From Rotaria sp. Silwood1 (taxonomy: Eukaryota > Rotifera > Eurotatoria > Philodinida > Philodinidae): a stretch of DNA of 64,000 bases. Location of the stretch: contig CAJNOP010000018.1 in assembly GCA_905250075.1 (NCBI GenBank), positions 248,001 to 312,000 of the forward strand. The letters run 5' to 3'. Under the pieces are notes generated by a model. It ran no database searches. It was not told the DNA's origin and worked only from the letters and a program-made list of their open reading frames with translations. Positions 32,101 to 42,594 of the stretch are shown one piece after another. Within the stretch, counting starts at the first letter, position 1. Every line of letters begins with the position of its first letter. The position numbers and the translations under genes are program-made.

Positions 32101-34834
32101 GGTACGGTTACCGATCCCACTACGATAACCGGTCGAACTACAGTAACCGGTCGAGCTACGATAACCGTAGGTACAGTTATTGGTTCAAACCGGTTGTCAA
32201 GAAAAACAGCATTTTGTAAGAAAATACCGATAATTTGTAAAGGTTGACGAAAGTAAACCGGGGTCGAGGAATCCGAAACTGAAGTCAGTTTTTCAGAATT
32301 TCGAAATGAATTTTTTCGACAAAGGAAAGGGGTTTTTAGAAAAATAATGATATACTATAAAGGTTGACGAAAGTAAATCGAGATCGAAGAATTCGAATCT
32401 GAAATCAAATCCTTCAGCTTTTCAATTTTCTCTTCCCTAGACTAAACCGCTCCTTGAAAGTCGTCTTTTTTTCTAGAAAGCTTTATTCTTGAAAAATATT
32501 CTATGTGAAGAACTAAAACTCAAAATTTTCAAAAGTCGACTTCATATTCGAATTCTCCCACCCCGACTTACTTTCGTCAACCTTTATAAAATATCATTAT
32601 TTTTCTAAAAAACCCTTTCCTTTGTCCAAAAAATTCATTTCGAAGTTTTGAAAAACTGACTTCAGATTCGGATTCTCCGACCTCGATTTACTTTCGTCAA
32701 CCTTTATAAAATATCGTTATTTTCTTAAAAAATCCTTTCCTTTGTCCAAATTCAATTCGGAATTTTGAAAAGCTGACGTTAGATTCGGATTTCTCGACCA
32801 CGGTTTACTTTCGTCAACCTTTACAAATTATCGGTATTTTCTTAAAAAATGCTGTTTTCCTTGACAACCGGTTTGAACCAGAGATGGACAAAATCGCACC
32901 GCGCCTCCCCGCGCCTAGGCGCTACGCACATCTCTCTTTCTCTTTGCTCTACCAATCAGCTTCTCAAACTCCACCGAATACCGGGATGCTCTAAGCATGC
33001 GCTCATCGAAGCTCAGACTAGTGTAGCGTAGGCGTGAGCAACGGCGCGGGGAAGCGCGGTACGACTTTATCCATCTCTGGTTTGAACCAATAACTGTACC
33101 TACGGTTATCGGTTTTGACCGGTGAAACAGTGACGGTGAACCGGTGAATGATCGTCACCGTTGCATCCCTAAATATTATTGTGCTGAACTTCTTTATTTT
33201 AAGTGCCCCCAATAGTTCTAAAGCGAAACGAGATAAATTTTAATTATTTGAGCAGAAATGTACAATACATTTTTGACCATTGAATGAGATATCTCCGAGC
33301 TTTGTGGGATAGATGATTCAGATTTTATGAGCTTTGTAATAAGCAATATCAACACTTATATTGATATTGTTTTTAGTTCGTATTTCCTAGAAAATAAATT
33401 GAGTGCAATGAAGGCACTCTCATCACCAGGTTCCACGCTTTATATTTTGTCGCTGTCTTCTCAATCAGTCTTTTAACTATATCATCACTATAGGAATTAC
33501 TTTTTAAGACAAAAATTATACATTCGTATAGAATTTGAAATTCTCTGTTACCCTATATATTTATTTATTGTCTTGTACCTTTTTGCTGAGTAGTAATTTG
33601 AGTATAGAAAAGATAATCTCATGTATGCATATGGCGCGCCTATGTATTCCAAACATGTTTTCATTCCGTTCTTCTCGGTCTGAGATACATAGTTTCATTA
33701 TCGTGTGAATTGCAGAATAATGTGTTTGAAATTCAATCATATACACATTTCTCAATTCACCTACCACTAATCAATAAAATGCATGAATAACTAGAAGAAT
33801 TTTTTCCAACTTCTAGAAACAACATCGGCACCATTGGTGTCCCAATTCATATCGACTAAGATGCTTGAATTTGTGATAGATGTTCGCAAGTATCAAAGAG
33901 TGCAATATATATCAGATCGAGATCCGGTGAAATCAACTGCAGAAGATCGACCAGTATCAAAAAAGAAGCGATCAGCTTCAGAAAAAAATCATAGTAAACA
34001 AAGCGAAGGTCAGTCAACCTTGAGACATAGACGGTCAACCTCAGAGAACCGACGATCAACCACGGTGAACAAACGATCAACTTCACAAACAAATAATAAA
34101 AAAAGAAAATATCGATCGATCGTACGCATTAATGGAAATAAACCCGGTGTTGAAAATTCAAAGAAAAGTATCTCACCTATATTACGGGTAAGAATAATTA
34201 TATCTAGTATATTCTGTTCTTTCACAGTATGATGTGGTATAGATCCCAGAGTCCTATATGAAAAAAATCGAAACGGGTGATTCAGTAACGATGGGCTTGT
34301 CTTGTGTGGTAGAGAATTTTATACAGGAAACGGGAGAGATAGAATTGTGTCAGGTTGGGAACAAACGGTTTTTACAATTTGCAAACACAAGAAGTGAAGA
34401 ACAAGTCGAGCATGTCTTCTTTAAATTAACAAGAACAAACGTGATAGATGGCCAATTCCAGTGAGCGTCTAAATGTTTCTTTTTCTTGTTTCTCCACTAC
34501 TAACTATAGATTGACTGCAACGCTCATTAAAGTGAAAGGTCAACTTGACAAGGAAATAGGGCCTGTTCTGTTCAAGCTTAGTCATCAATATGTCGAAGCA
34601 GCAAAATCAAATGGAGTTCAGTTTGGTCAAGGCAATCCTTTGCATCGTTTAGCAGTATATATGGTTGAAACGAGCAACGAATCGGGTGAATGTAAACCTG
34701 ATTTGGAAACTCTTGGTTTGTCTGATTATATACATCAAAAAGAAGGTTCGTAGAATTCATTGTTCTGATTTTCAAATTGTTGAAATGATTTTTGTTCGTT
34801 TATGCTTATAGAAGAGAGTGATGATGAAGAATGA
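26151..34834 (+). CDS. 13-exon gene for an unrecognised 629-residue protein
   Basis: Exons: 26151-26490, 26552-26623, 26685-26747, 26807-26908, 28251-28301, 28357-28452, 29339-29455, 29741-29872, 30980-31048, 33817-34187, 34243-34460, 34510-34745 and 34812-34834. All phases fit and give 629 residues. The N-terminal 100 residues look like a compact domain (THLVHIGNYGDFNT, then DIQCYAEKIFINTL, then YQCRIEIEHKPGVFMLLED), possibly of the ubiquitin-like or beta-grasp type. The middle, exons 2-9, is low-order and rich in N, S and Q. Exon 10 has KMLEFVIDVRKYQRVQYISD and then a basic Arg-Ser-Thr tandem repeat. Exons 11-13 form a second ordered region (IPESYMKKIETGDSVTMGL, then HQYVEAAKSNGVQFGQGN) and an acidic tail EESDDEE. 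The basic stretch with KKRKY could be a nuclear localisation signal. In exon 11 the acceptor GTGGTATAG must be used, because the nearby CACAG would bring in a stop. The start is provisional. No family is recognised. Large mobile elements sit in introns 4 and 9. Confidence 0.6.
27086..27840. mobile_element. Foldback element with internal tandem repeats
   Basis: The ends are inverted: AAAAAGTGAGCTCC at the left and GGAGCTCACTTTTTT at the right, each followed inward by the palindrome CTCCAAATTTGGAG and a GTAAACTCC motif. The left arm (27250-27385) carries about five direct repeats of roughly 25 bp built on ATTACCTGGGATGCTAGTAG. The right arm (27583-27690) carries about four of the reverse complement. 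The centre is A/T-rich. There is no coding capacity. It lies in an intron of the 13-exon gene. This is a foldback-type non-autonomous DNA element; a target duplication is not clear. Confidence 0.75.
32040..33171. mobile_element. hAT-type non-autonomous element (palindromic MITE)
   Basis: The terminal repeats TAGGGATGCAACGGTGACG and its complement, ending CCGTTGCATCCCTA, are flanked by a perfect 8-bp target duplication AATATTAT at 32032-32039 and 33172-33179. The whole element is one long inverted repeat. Next to the left end lies a minisatellite of about 20 bp built on ACGATAACCGTAGGTACGGT. Further in, a unit of about 150 bp starting AAGGTTGACGAAAGTAAA occurs twice on the left and three times in opposite orientation on the right. 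It has no coding capacity. It is interrupted by a second element at 32879-33079. Perfect target duplications point to a fairly recent insertion. It lies in intron 9 of the 13-exon gene. Confidence 0.88.
32879..33079. mobile_element. Second hAT-type MITE nested in the first
   Basis: This 201-bp element has inverted ends CAGAGATGGACAAA and TTTATCCATCTCTG, flanked by the perfect 8-bp duplication GTTTGAAC (32871-32878 and 33080-33087). It is GC-rich compared with its host, with GCGCGGGG and CCCCGCGC blocks near the ends. It has no coding capacity. Because it splits the outer element's right arm, it inserted later. Confidence 0.88.
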
Positions 34835-34854
34835 AATTCTGAGAAAAACAATAG

Positions 34855-35170
34855 TGGTGACGATTCTTTTAATTTGACAAGTCAACACAAATTTTTAATT
34901 TTAGGATAACTATATCTTTTGCTAATGTATATGTATGTAATAAAGAAGAGAATAACGATAAATATAATAAATTTTAATAAAATTTCTTTTTTTTGTTTTT
35001 TTTTTTAAATTAATTTTATTATATTTAACAAAAGAGAAAGATAATAAGAAAAAAAAAGAGAAAAGATAAGGAGGAAAATAAATAATTAAATAGATTATGA
35101 GGATAACGCCAGGTCTTTCGAATTAATTCTTTTTCAAGCGATTTTTTATATAAAGAAGTAATTGAATATA
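34855..35170. repeat. Diverged direct repeat, copy A
   Basis: This stretch begins TTTAATTTGACAAGTCAACAC and runs through a poly-T tract, an A/G-rich tract (AAAGAGAAAGATAATAAG) and GATAACGCC. A diverged copy in the same orientation is at 36630-36900. Copy A lies directly 3' of the 13-exon gene and may contain its untranslated tail. Confidence 0.65.
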
Positions 35171-35335
35171 TATGAGAAAAAACAATTAGACATTGCAGGG
35201 ACAACGACTTAGATTGTGGATATTGATGGTTGTTCTTCTGTTTTCAATGTATTTTTATGCATTTTTTACATATCTTTTAATTTTTCACATATTTGTTAAT
35301 TTTTCATAATGTGTTTCAATGTGTTCCAATATAAT

Positions 35336-36228
35336 TTAAGGCCCCCCCCCCCTCAGAAACGAACTTTGTTATTTTTCATCCGATTTCAACCAAAATCTCA
35401 GAGAATGTTAGCCTTGACTAGGATAGCTTATGGTTAAAATATCTCCCCAAAATCTCAAAGAAATGCACAAGTTCTAGGCAATTCATTATCCTTTACGCGG
35501 GGAAGGATTTCACAATAAGGATACAAGCTAACAAGCTCGGGCGGTGTTTAACTTGTAGAGTACCCTTAGGGCCAGATCCTCACGGAGCCCGAATTTTGAA
35601 TTTCCCTTTGTTTGATTTTTAAAAATACTTTTTCGAAAAATGTTCAAATTCAAAGTGCTAATAAATATGAAATATCTGAGTTTTTTATTTCTGCAAATGA
35701 GAAATTCAAAAATCGGAGCCTGTGAGGATCTAGCCCTAACTGTCCTCTATTCAACAAACAAAAATTATCCCTTCTCTATTGAGTCAGTATTAAGAAGTCC
35801 TTCTCCGCGTAAACGGTAAACTCGAAAAAATTGATTTTGAGAAAAACGAAAAATAAGTATTAGAAGTCGATTTTTCCGAAAATCACCTGATTTATATATC
35901 AATGTTCAAGACGGGCTATAAATGTGTGATCTTAATATTAAGTGTTGATAGTCTCTTAGTGATTAGTATTTAAAAAAAACTTTACGAAATGATGATGCAA
36001 AGAGAAAGCAGCCTAAAAAGTCGAAAAACCTTGAAAAAACACCATGAAAATTTCTCGAAAAATATGATAGTAGGAGCAAAGTTTTAGACGATAAGTTCGT
36101 CAAAATCAATTCATTTTTCGATAAAATATAGATATTCTGAAAGAGGAGACTTCAATGCATCTTCCTATGATAAAACTTCAATTTCGACTCATCTCCGAAA
36201 AATTGGATTTTCTGAGGGGGGGCCCTTA
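35336..36228. mobile_element. TTAA-flanked palindromic element (piggyBac-like MITE)
   Basis: The ends are inverted: TTAAGGCCCCCCCCCCTCAG at the left and CTGAGGGGGGGGCCCTTAA at the right. The sequence just outside the C and G runs is TTAA on both sides, the target duplication typical of piggyBac transposons. Inner inverted matches include TTTACGCGGGGAAGGA against TCCTTCTCCGCGTAAA. It has no coding capacity. It is inserted in an AT-rich tract of TTTTAATGTATTT units (35225-35335 and 36229-36340). A further inverted-repeat element is nested at about 35570-35741. Confidence 0.65.
35570..35741. mobile_element. Nested short inverted-repeat element
   Basis: TAGGGCCAGATCCTCACGGA at the left end pairs with GTGAGGATCTAGCCCTA at the right, and CCCGAATTTTGAATTTC pairs with GAAATTCAAAAATCGG. 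The flanks AGTACCCT and ACTGTCCT agree at five of eight positions and could be a worn 8-bp duplication. It sits inside the TTAA-flanked element. Confidence 0.6.
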
Positions 36229-36629
36229 ATGCAATTCAATGTATTTTTAGACATTTGTTATTCTGTTTTTAATGTATTTTAATGTATTATAATGCATTTT
36301 TTGATGTTTTTAATGTATTTTAATGCATATTTTGGCGGTAATCAGTATTTATACGATGTTAAATAGAAATGTGCATACGGAGGATGCTGAGAGAGGTATT
36401 TATGGCACAATGAGCATATTAAGGAGAGGTATCTCATGATAGGCAGGAGGCAACAAACATAAGAAGACAAAAATAAAAACCAAAAAATAAAAAAACAACA
36501 TAAGAAAACAACATTGGCATGTAACACCATGGTTTTAATACAGTAAAGTAAGGTAAAACAAGAAGATCTTTCTACAATAATTTTAGGAAGATAGAGATAT
36601 CTAGGAAATATTTTACAATAAATATGATA

Positions 36630-36900
36630 AGGTGATTATTTTTAATTTGACAAGTCAACACGAGTTCGTAATTTCAAGGTATAATAATAGAGAGAATAAT
36701 GATGAACAAGATAATATAATAGTTTTCTTCTTTTTGTTTTTTTAAATATTTTTATTAATTGTAATAGAATAGAGGAGTAATAAGAGGAAAAAAAGAAAGA
36801 GAAAGAAGAGAAATAATAACAAGAAAATAATATGAATAACGCTGAGGAAAAGCAATATTCGAATATATGGCAACAGTCTAGAGAGAAGGCAATTTTTAAT
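36630..36900. repeat. Diverged direct repeat, copy B
   Basis: It starts TTTAATTTGACAAGTCAACAC, exactly as in copy A, followed by a similar poly-T, A/G-rich and GAATAACGC order. There is no gene in it. With copy A it brackets the TTAA element and its AT-rich surroundings, so a tandem duplication of about 1.8 kb came before or accompanied the insertion. Confidence 0.65.
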
Positions 36901-36926
36901 TTATATGACAATAATCTAGAAAGAGA

Positions 36927-36987
36927 AGGGTATGGAGTGTGGGTGTGGGTGTCATTATAGGTGTTCTCTGCATCCACACCCACACCC
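36927..36987. repeat. GT-rich hairpin with telomere-like units, copy 3
   Basis: GGGTATGGAGTGTGGGTGTG at the left arm holds two tandem TGTGGG units. After the spacer with GGTGTTCTCTGC comes CCACACCCACACCC, two CCCACA units. Arms and core match the copies at 20201 and 21298. Confidence 0.75.
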
Positions 36988-38049
36988 TTACCACTGGGCA
37001 CAATATGGGCTCTAAAGCTTTTAATCACTTGGGGACCTTCCCTCGTTAGAGACAAAATTCCAAGCCAAAAGTCCTTTCTTCAATATTCCTATCAAATCTC
37101 TATGTCATACTGAAAATCGAACAATTTTGTCGTAACTCTCTGTAAACAAAAAAAAGACCTACGTATCCCTTCAAGCGATTCCTTCGTAAGTAAAACAATT
37201 AGTTTCTGAATTCATACATTAATTAATATTCATCACATTTTCTGTAAAATCGAAATGGGATTTCAAATGAAGTATGTTATTTATTCTCGAATCATAACTT
37301 GTATTAAATATAATTGACATAATACTTTTTTTTGTACTGATCATGCCTAGATTTTTCAAAAACAAAAAATCCGATTTACTTTTCATTACCGTTGTGATGA
37401 AGTGCGGATCTACAAACAAAAAAAAAATGCTCTTGTAATTGAATAAAAAGTTCGAAATCACTTCCTAAGCGTTTTTATAATATCGATTTTTAATAGACAG
37501 TTTTTTAGAGTTCAATCTTGATGAAAATTTCATCATAGACACGGTTCGTGCTATTTTGCCTGAAATGTCTCACTTGTGTTTATTTGACTTTATAAAGATT
37601 AAAATCCACAGAGAGAAAATTCTATGGTAAGTCAAAATGTGAAATTTAAAACAGTTGTTTTAGATCATAAAAATTCATACATTCATTCAAAAGTTATTTT
37701 ATTAAACAACTATCCTATACTTTCATCAAATTGTTTGTAATATTGTTTTTTTTTCTTTCCCTGATAATATTTATCACAAGAAAATGAATACTTCAATCTA
37801 TTAGAAAATAGCGTCCTCTTTTTTTCTAAACATATACAAATATAATTGTATAAGGTAGTATTATTTGTCGTACAAAAAAACCAATCGTGTTTTTCATTTA
37901 TTGGTTTGTAGAAACGAATCGTTTAAAAGAAAATGAGATCATTTCTATTACGATCTAGTCGGCAGATTGTAGAATTATTCAAATAAATCTATTTTTACAC
38001 TTCTACATATATATTGTTTATTTTTAACGACGATTAGATTTAACGTAAA
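36988..38049. other. Intergenic region upstream of AHSA1
   Basis: AT-rich. The last 150 bases are the likely AHSA1 leader. No other gene or repeat was recognised. Confidence 0.4.
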
Positions 38050-39325
38050 ATGGCTGAATGGGGAAAAGGTGATCCACGTTGGATTGTAGAAGAACGTCCA
38101 GATGGTAAAAACCAAAATAAAAATAAAATTGTTGTAATCTCGAAAAATAATTCTTTGTTTTATTGTTTTTTTTCTTTGATAGCTACAAATCCAAATAATT
38201 GGCATTGGAAAGAAAAGAATGCAACACAATGGTCAAGAGATAAATTGAATGAATTATTAGTAGGTCTTAAAATTGAAAATGAACAATTTACTTGTGAAAT
38301 AAAAGAATTAAAACGTTGTGACGGTGAAGCATCAGCAAATAATCGAAAAGCTAAACTTGTTTTTCTTGTAAGTTAAATACATACAAATAAAAAATAAAAA
38401 AAGAAATAAATACGTAATTCAATCAAACAACATATATATATATATATTTAGTATGAATGGCATATTGAAGGTAAATGGGAAGGATCAATTCGTACAGGTG
38501 AAAATCGTACTAAATATGAAGGTGGATTTGAAGTTCCAAATTTATCTGATGAAAATGAAGTTGATGAACTTACAATAACATTTTCAGTTGAAAAATCTAA
38601 AGGTGAAAAATTAAAAGAATTAATGATACAAAAAGGTGAACCATTAATACGAGAAAAACTTGGTGAATATATACGCTCACTTAAAGAAGAATTTTCTCAA
38701 GGTCTTATTTTACCGACAAAAAATTCTTCAAATACCAGTAATATCAAAACATCATCATCAACAACAACAAATACAAATACATCAACGACATCAAAACTTC
38801 TTTCAAATACATCATCATCATCATCATCAAGTAATCAATCATCATTTCAAACACAAGAATTAGTTATTGAAGATACATTTAAATGTTCTCGATCAGAATT
38901 ATTTCAAACATTTACTGATATTAATATGGTACGAGCATTTACACAAAATAGTGTTACAAAATATGATTGTCAACAAGATGGACAATTTTCATTATTTGGT
39001 GATAATATAACAGGAAATTTTCTTGAAATAGTACCATATGATCGTATTGAAATGTTATGGCGTTTTAAATCATGGCCTAAAGAACATTATTCACATGTTT
39101 CATTACAATTTCAAGATCATACAGATCAAACAAAATTAATTGTACAACAGAATGGTGTACCAACACAATTTTATGAGAATACAATGGTTAGTTGAATAGA
39201 ATTTTTGTATTCGAATTTGTTTATTTATTTTTATTTTTTTCTTCGTATATTTTTAGGAAGGATGGAAACGTTTTTATTTTGAAAGTATCAAATCAACATT
39301 CGGTTACGGAGCTCGACTACTTTAA
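38050..39325 (+). CDS. AHSA1: AHSA1, activator of Hsp90 ATPase
   Basis: Four exons: 38050-38104, 38183-38367, 38452-39186 and 39257-39325, in phase, giving 347 residues (human 338). The start MAEWGKGDPRWIVEERPD and the following NNWHWKEKNATQWS are diagnostic. The N-terminal Aha1 domain (about 28-165) contains DGEASANNRKAKLVF and EWHIEG. The C-terminal AHSA1 domain of the SRPBCC fold (about 215-345) contains FKCSRSELFQTFTD, RIEMLWRFKSWPKEHYS and the ending GYGARLL. The linker is an unusually long Ser/Thr/Asn run (about 180-212). The protein binds the middle and N-terminal domains of Hsp90 in the cytosol and stimulates its ATPase. Nothing appears broken. Confidence 0.95.
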
Positions 39326-40209
39326 AAGATTATAAACATAATTATTACTATAGTTAAAATGTTTTTTCTTTTTCAATATTCTTTTCTTTATGTTGTCGAA
39401 CTGTTTGAAATAAAATCGCCATATAGAACAATGTTGTATATTGTCAATCCTCTATAAAGTTTAAGATTAAACTGTTCAAGATTGTTCTAGAATGTTCTAC
39501 AGTAAAAGAATTGACAAAAATAACTATGTTAGTTTATGATGTGACTATTTCATGTTTGTAATATATTTAAATTGATGTATTCAATGTTTGTTTTTTTCTT
39601 TTATTGACAATATGATTGACACATTAATACTAATATTTGCTCAAGGTTGTTTGTCGTTATTAATATCAACAGGTTTTGAGATATGTGTAGATTTTTATAA
39701 ACAAGGAAATTTTGCATCCTAGAATGGTAAAATCCATCAAAAATAACTACCAGTAATTTATGAGAATTTACCATGAGATTATTCGATAAGTGGAATTTTT
39801 TTCAGATTACTGGGAAATTTCTTATAGAATAATATGATTTGTTTCGATTGCATCAATGGTAATTTCTGATTGATATATTATTTCTGCAACTGAATAATTC
39901 ATCAGGGAAATTTAGACACGGTTGGTTGTTTTTTTTTTCATTAAAAAAAGAAAGTTATACTCTTTTGAATGAAATGACGTGAATAAGATATCAGCACTAA
40001 ATGCAAAAAAAAAAAGCAATGACAAAATTATCATTAGTCTAATTCAAAAGTCTCGAGAGAAAAAACAAAGAAGAATTTTCAATCTATATGATATCAATTT
40101 TAAGGATTTCTAATCAACAAAGTGAATTCCAGAAAACTATCGAATACTATTTTAATCTTTTTTTTTTTTTTAAAAACAAAAACTTTTTTTGCGCATAATT
40201 TCTACTAAT
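39326..40209. other. Intergenic region
   Basis: The AHSA1 3' end and the leader of the EF-hand gene, which are in the same orientation. An AATAAA-like site near 39409 is a plausible poly-A signal. There are several poly-T tracts and no gene. Confidence 0.4.
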
Positions 40210-40872
40210 ATGCCTTTACCTCGTTTAAATTCTGAACAAAAAAAATTTGATCAAACATTTCTTTCATCATTAAATTTTGACGAAACAGGTTTTGAAATAA
40301 ATCGTTTAACATTAATATTTAATAAATTATGTACTACTACTAATAATAATAATAATCAATTAACACGTGAATATTTTCGTGATTTTCTTTCAACATTATT
40401 TGATCTTAATGATGAAACAATTATTGAACGTTTATTTATATTAATTGGACAAGGTGAAAAAACTTTATCATTAAAACAATTTTTATATTCAATTAATTTA
40501 TTATTATATGCAACATATGATGAACAAATTAAATTTATTTTTCGTATATATGATGTTAGTGCCGATGGAAATTTACAACGTGAAGAATTATTTGCATTTT
40601 TACGTAAAGATTTACTTATAATTAATGAAAAAGAAGATGGTGATATGATTTTACATGAATTTATAACATTATTATTTAAAAAATTTGATAAAGATCATGA
40701 TGGTGTTATTAGTTTTGATGATTATAAACGAACATGTCAAGAAAATCCAACATTAATACAATGTTTTGGTCAAGTTTTACCACGTCTTTTTCGTAAACAT
40801 ATGGTTAAATCAATGCTTAATGGAAATATATCAATTATATCGAAAAAAGAAAAATATTTAATTGAAAAATAA
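40210..40872 (+). CDS. EF-hand protein of the calaxin/EFCAB1 type
   Basis: A single exon of 220 residues starting from the ATG at 40210 (MPLPRLNSEQKKFDQ). The helical N-terminal half contains FEINRLTLIFNKLC and a first degenerate EF-hand region. Two canonical calcium loops follow: DVSADGNLQREE (about 118-129) and DKDHDGVISFDD (about 163-174). After the last hand, AFG/LP in calaxin corresponds to CFGQVLPRLF here. The order and spacing match EFCAB1/calaxin, which binds outer-arm dynein in motile cilia and tunes it to calcium. The intronless structure and the slightly shifted N-terminus leave some room for a paralogue. Rotifers depend on ciliary crowns, so a ciliary role fits. Confidence 0.75.
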   Translation: MPLPRLNSEQKKFDQTFLSSLNFDETGFEINRLTLIFNKLCTTTNNNNNQLTREYFRDFLSTLFDLNDETIIERLFILIGQGEKTLSLKQFLYSINLLLYATYDEQIKFIFRIYDVSADGNLQREELFAFLRKDLLIINEKEDGDMILHEFITLLFKKFDKDHDGVISFDDYKRTCQENPTLIQCFGQVLPRLFRKHMVKSMLNGNISIISKKEKYLIEK

Positions 40873-41478
40873 ACATATATATATATATGCCGTATTTTTA
40901 GCAAATAGATTAAGAAAATGCACAAAAGAAAAAAAAAAAAAAACAACCAGAAAACACACTATGATAAATAAAATTTTGTGTCAATCTTACTAAAAACAAA
41001 CAAAAAATTACTCAATTGATTTTGTTCATTAGTAAAATCATACACCAGCTAGCTGCTATATTAAGAATAACACAGAATCAACACAAACGAAAGAAGATAT
41101 AGATCATTGCAATGTAGTGAGAAAAAGACTAGAAACACAAAGAGATAGAAACACACAGAAAAAAAAAAGAGAGAAATATGATGGTTTACATAAATTAAGC
41201 AGAACGAAGAAGAAAAAAACGAACGTCGGAAATAAAAATTATTGAAAACAAAAATGTCGACAACGTTACTAAGCAGCTTGAGCATACACTATTTATATAA
41301 AATTACAAGAAACACATACGCCTACAGATGTCTATACAGTGTTGCTAATGCTGTTGTATGCTTCAGCTGTATTAATAGCACTTTCGATATTTTTTCTTTC
41401 GCCGTTTTTTCTTCCTACAAAATTTCTGCCATGCGAGAAAATATTACTTTTTTAAATGCATCACCGATATTTTTACAT
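40873..41478. other. Convergent intergenic region
   Basis: This lies between the EF-hand gene (+) and the bZIP gene (-). It is A-rich with TATATA near 40876. No gene was found. Confidence 0.4.
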
Positions 41479-42594
41479 TTAATAAACAAAAGGATTTTTA
41501 TGAGTGGGTGGTAATGAATCATCTTCACTTGAACTTGAATGCTGTTGAGCACAAGTTGATGATCCAAAAGCTGAATTGTATAAACCTGAACAATTATTAT
41601 TATTATCAATACATGGTGATGGAGAATGTAGACCATTTATAAGTCGATCGAGACTACTTGAAGTCATTGATATTACTTGTTGTTGAGATTGTTGTTCGGG
41701 ATTTAAAAAATAATTTGGTTGATCATTATTATTGTATGCTGAGTTTGTTAATAAAGATGTAGGTTGCAGAAAATTATTAAAATCTTCTTCATCATTTTGA
41801 ATATTTTGTAATTGATTGGAACGAATTGGTGGTGGTGGTGGTGGTGGTGGTGATCTTTCAACAATTGATGAAAGAAAAGTTGTATCACCGAAAACCATTG
41901 ATTGTTGTTGTTGTTGTTGTGGTGGTGGTGGTGGTGGTGGCATTATGGAATTGATTCGTGGTAACTGACAATTTACCATATGATTTGACAATATAGATTC
42001 AAGATGTTGTTTTTTTGCTTGTAATTGTTGAATTGTTGTTAAATAATTTGTATGAGTATTTAATTCTTTATGATATTCATCTTCAAGATTAGCTAAAATA
42101 TTTTCACGTTTTTCACGACATTTGGTTGCTGCAGCACGGTTACGTTCACGTCTTAAACGACGTTTTTCTTCTTCATCGTTATTTAACGGTTCATATTTCG
42201 AACGGCGACCTGTAAATAATGTTTTCGATGGTTGTTTACGAGGATTAACAGTTATTGGACCGTATCTAACAAAATTTATACATTAAATAATTCATGTATG
42301 AAAAATGATAATCTACCTGACACGACCCGAAGGCAAAATTTCTATTGGTTCTTTTGAACTTATTTGTGTAGGATGCATGATATTCGCTTGCCCTTTTTCC
42401 TTTTTTCGTCCTTTTGTTGATTTTAATTGAGTATTTATTTTAGTAGAATCTATTGTTGATGAAGTAGTTGATGATAAAACTACTTCGGATGATGAAGGTT
42501 CTCGTAAATAATTAACTATAGAATCAACACTATCAAATGGAGAACCAAATGTTTTTATTGATGACATGATATTGTAATCAATGTTTGAATTCAT
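41479..42594 (-). CDS. Fos/ATF3-like bZIP transcription factor
   Basis: Two exons: 42317-42594 and 41479-42265, in phase, giving 354 residues. The basic region at about residues 121-142 reads EEEKRRLRRERNRAAATKCR, which carries the N-x-x-AA-x-x-CR signature that contacts DNA. The zipper follows and ends KKQHLESILSNHMVNC, equivalent to the Fos/ATF3 ending LxxILxxHxPxC. Leucines are kept at the last heptads but several earlier positions are Tyr or Glu, so it probably dimerises with a partner (Jun-type) rather than itself. The C-terminal half is disordered: two polyproline runs (coded by GGT repeats on the + strand), polyglutamine and Ser/Asn-rich sequence, as in activation domains. It is expected to act in the nucleus on AP-1 or CRE-type sites. 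Whether it is the Fos/kayak or the ATF3/JDP2 orthologue is not resolved. Confidence 0.82.

Noticed and set aside
34228-34242. In-frame TAG at 34240 as evidence that the 13-exon gene is broken
   Set aside because: The TAG is itself part of the splice acceptor GTGGTATAG; using it as the acceptor restores phase 0 with no stop.
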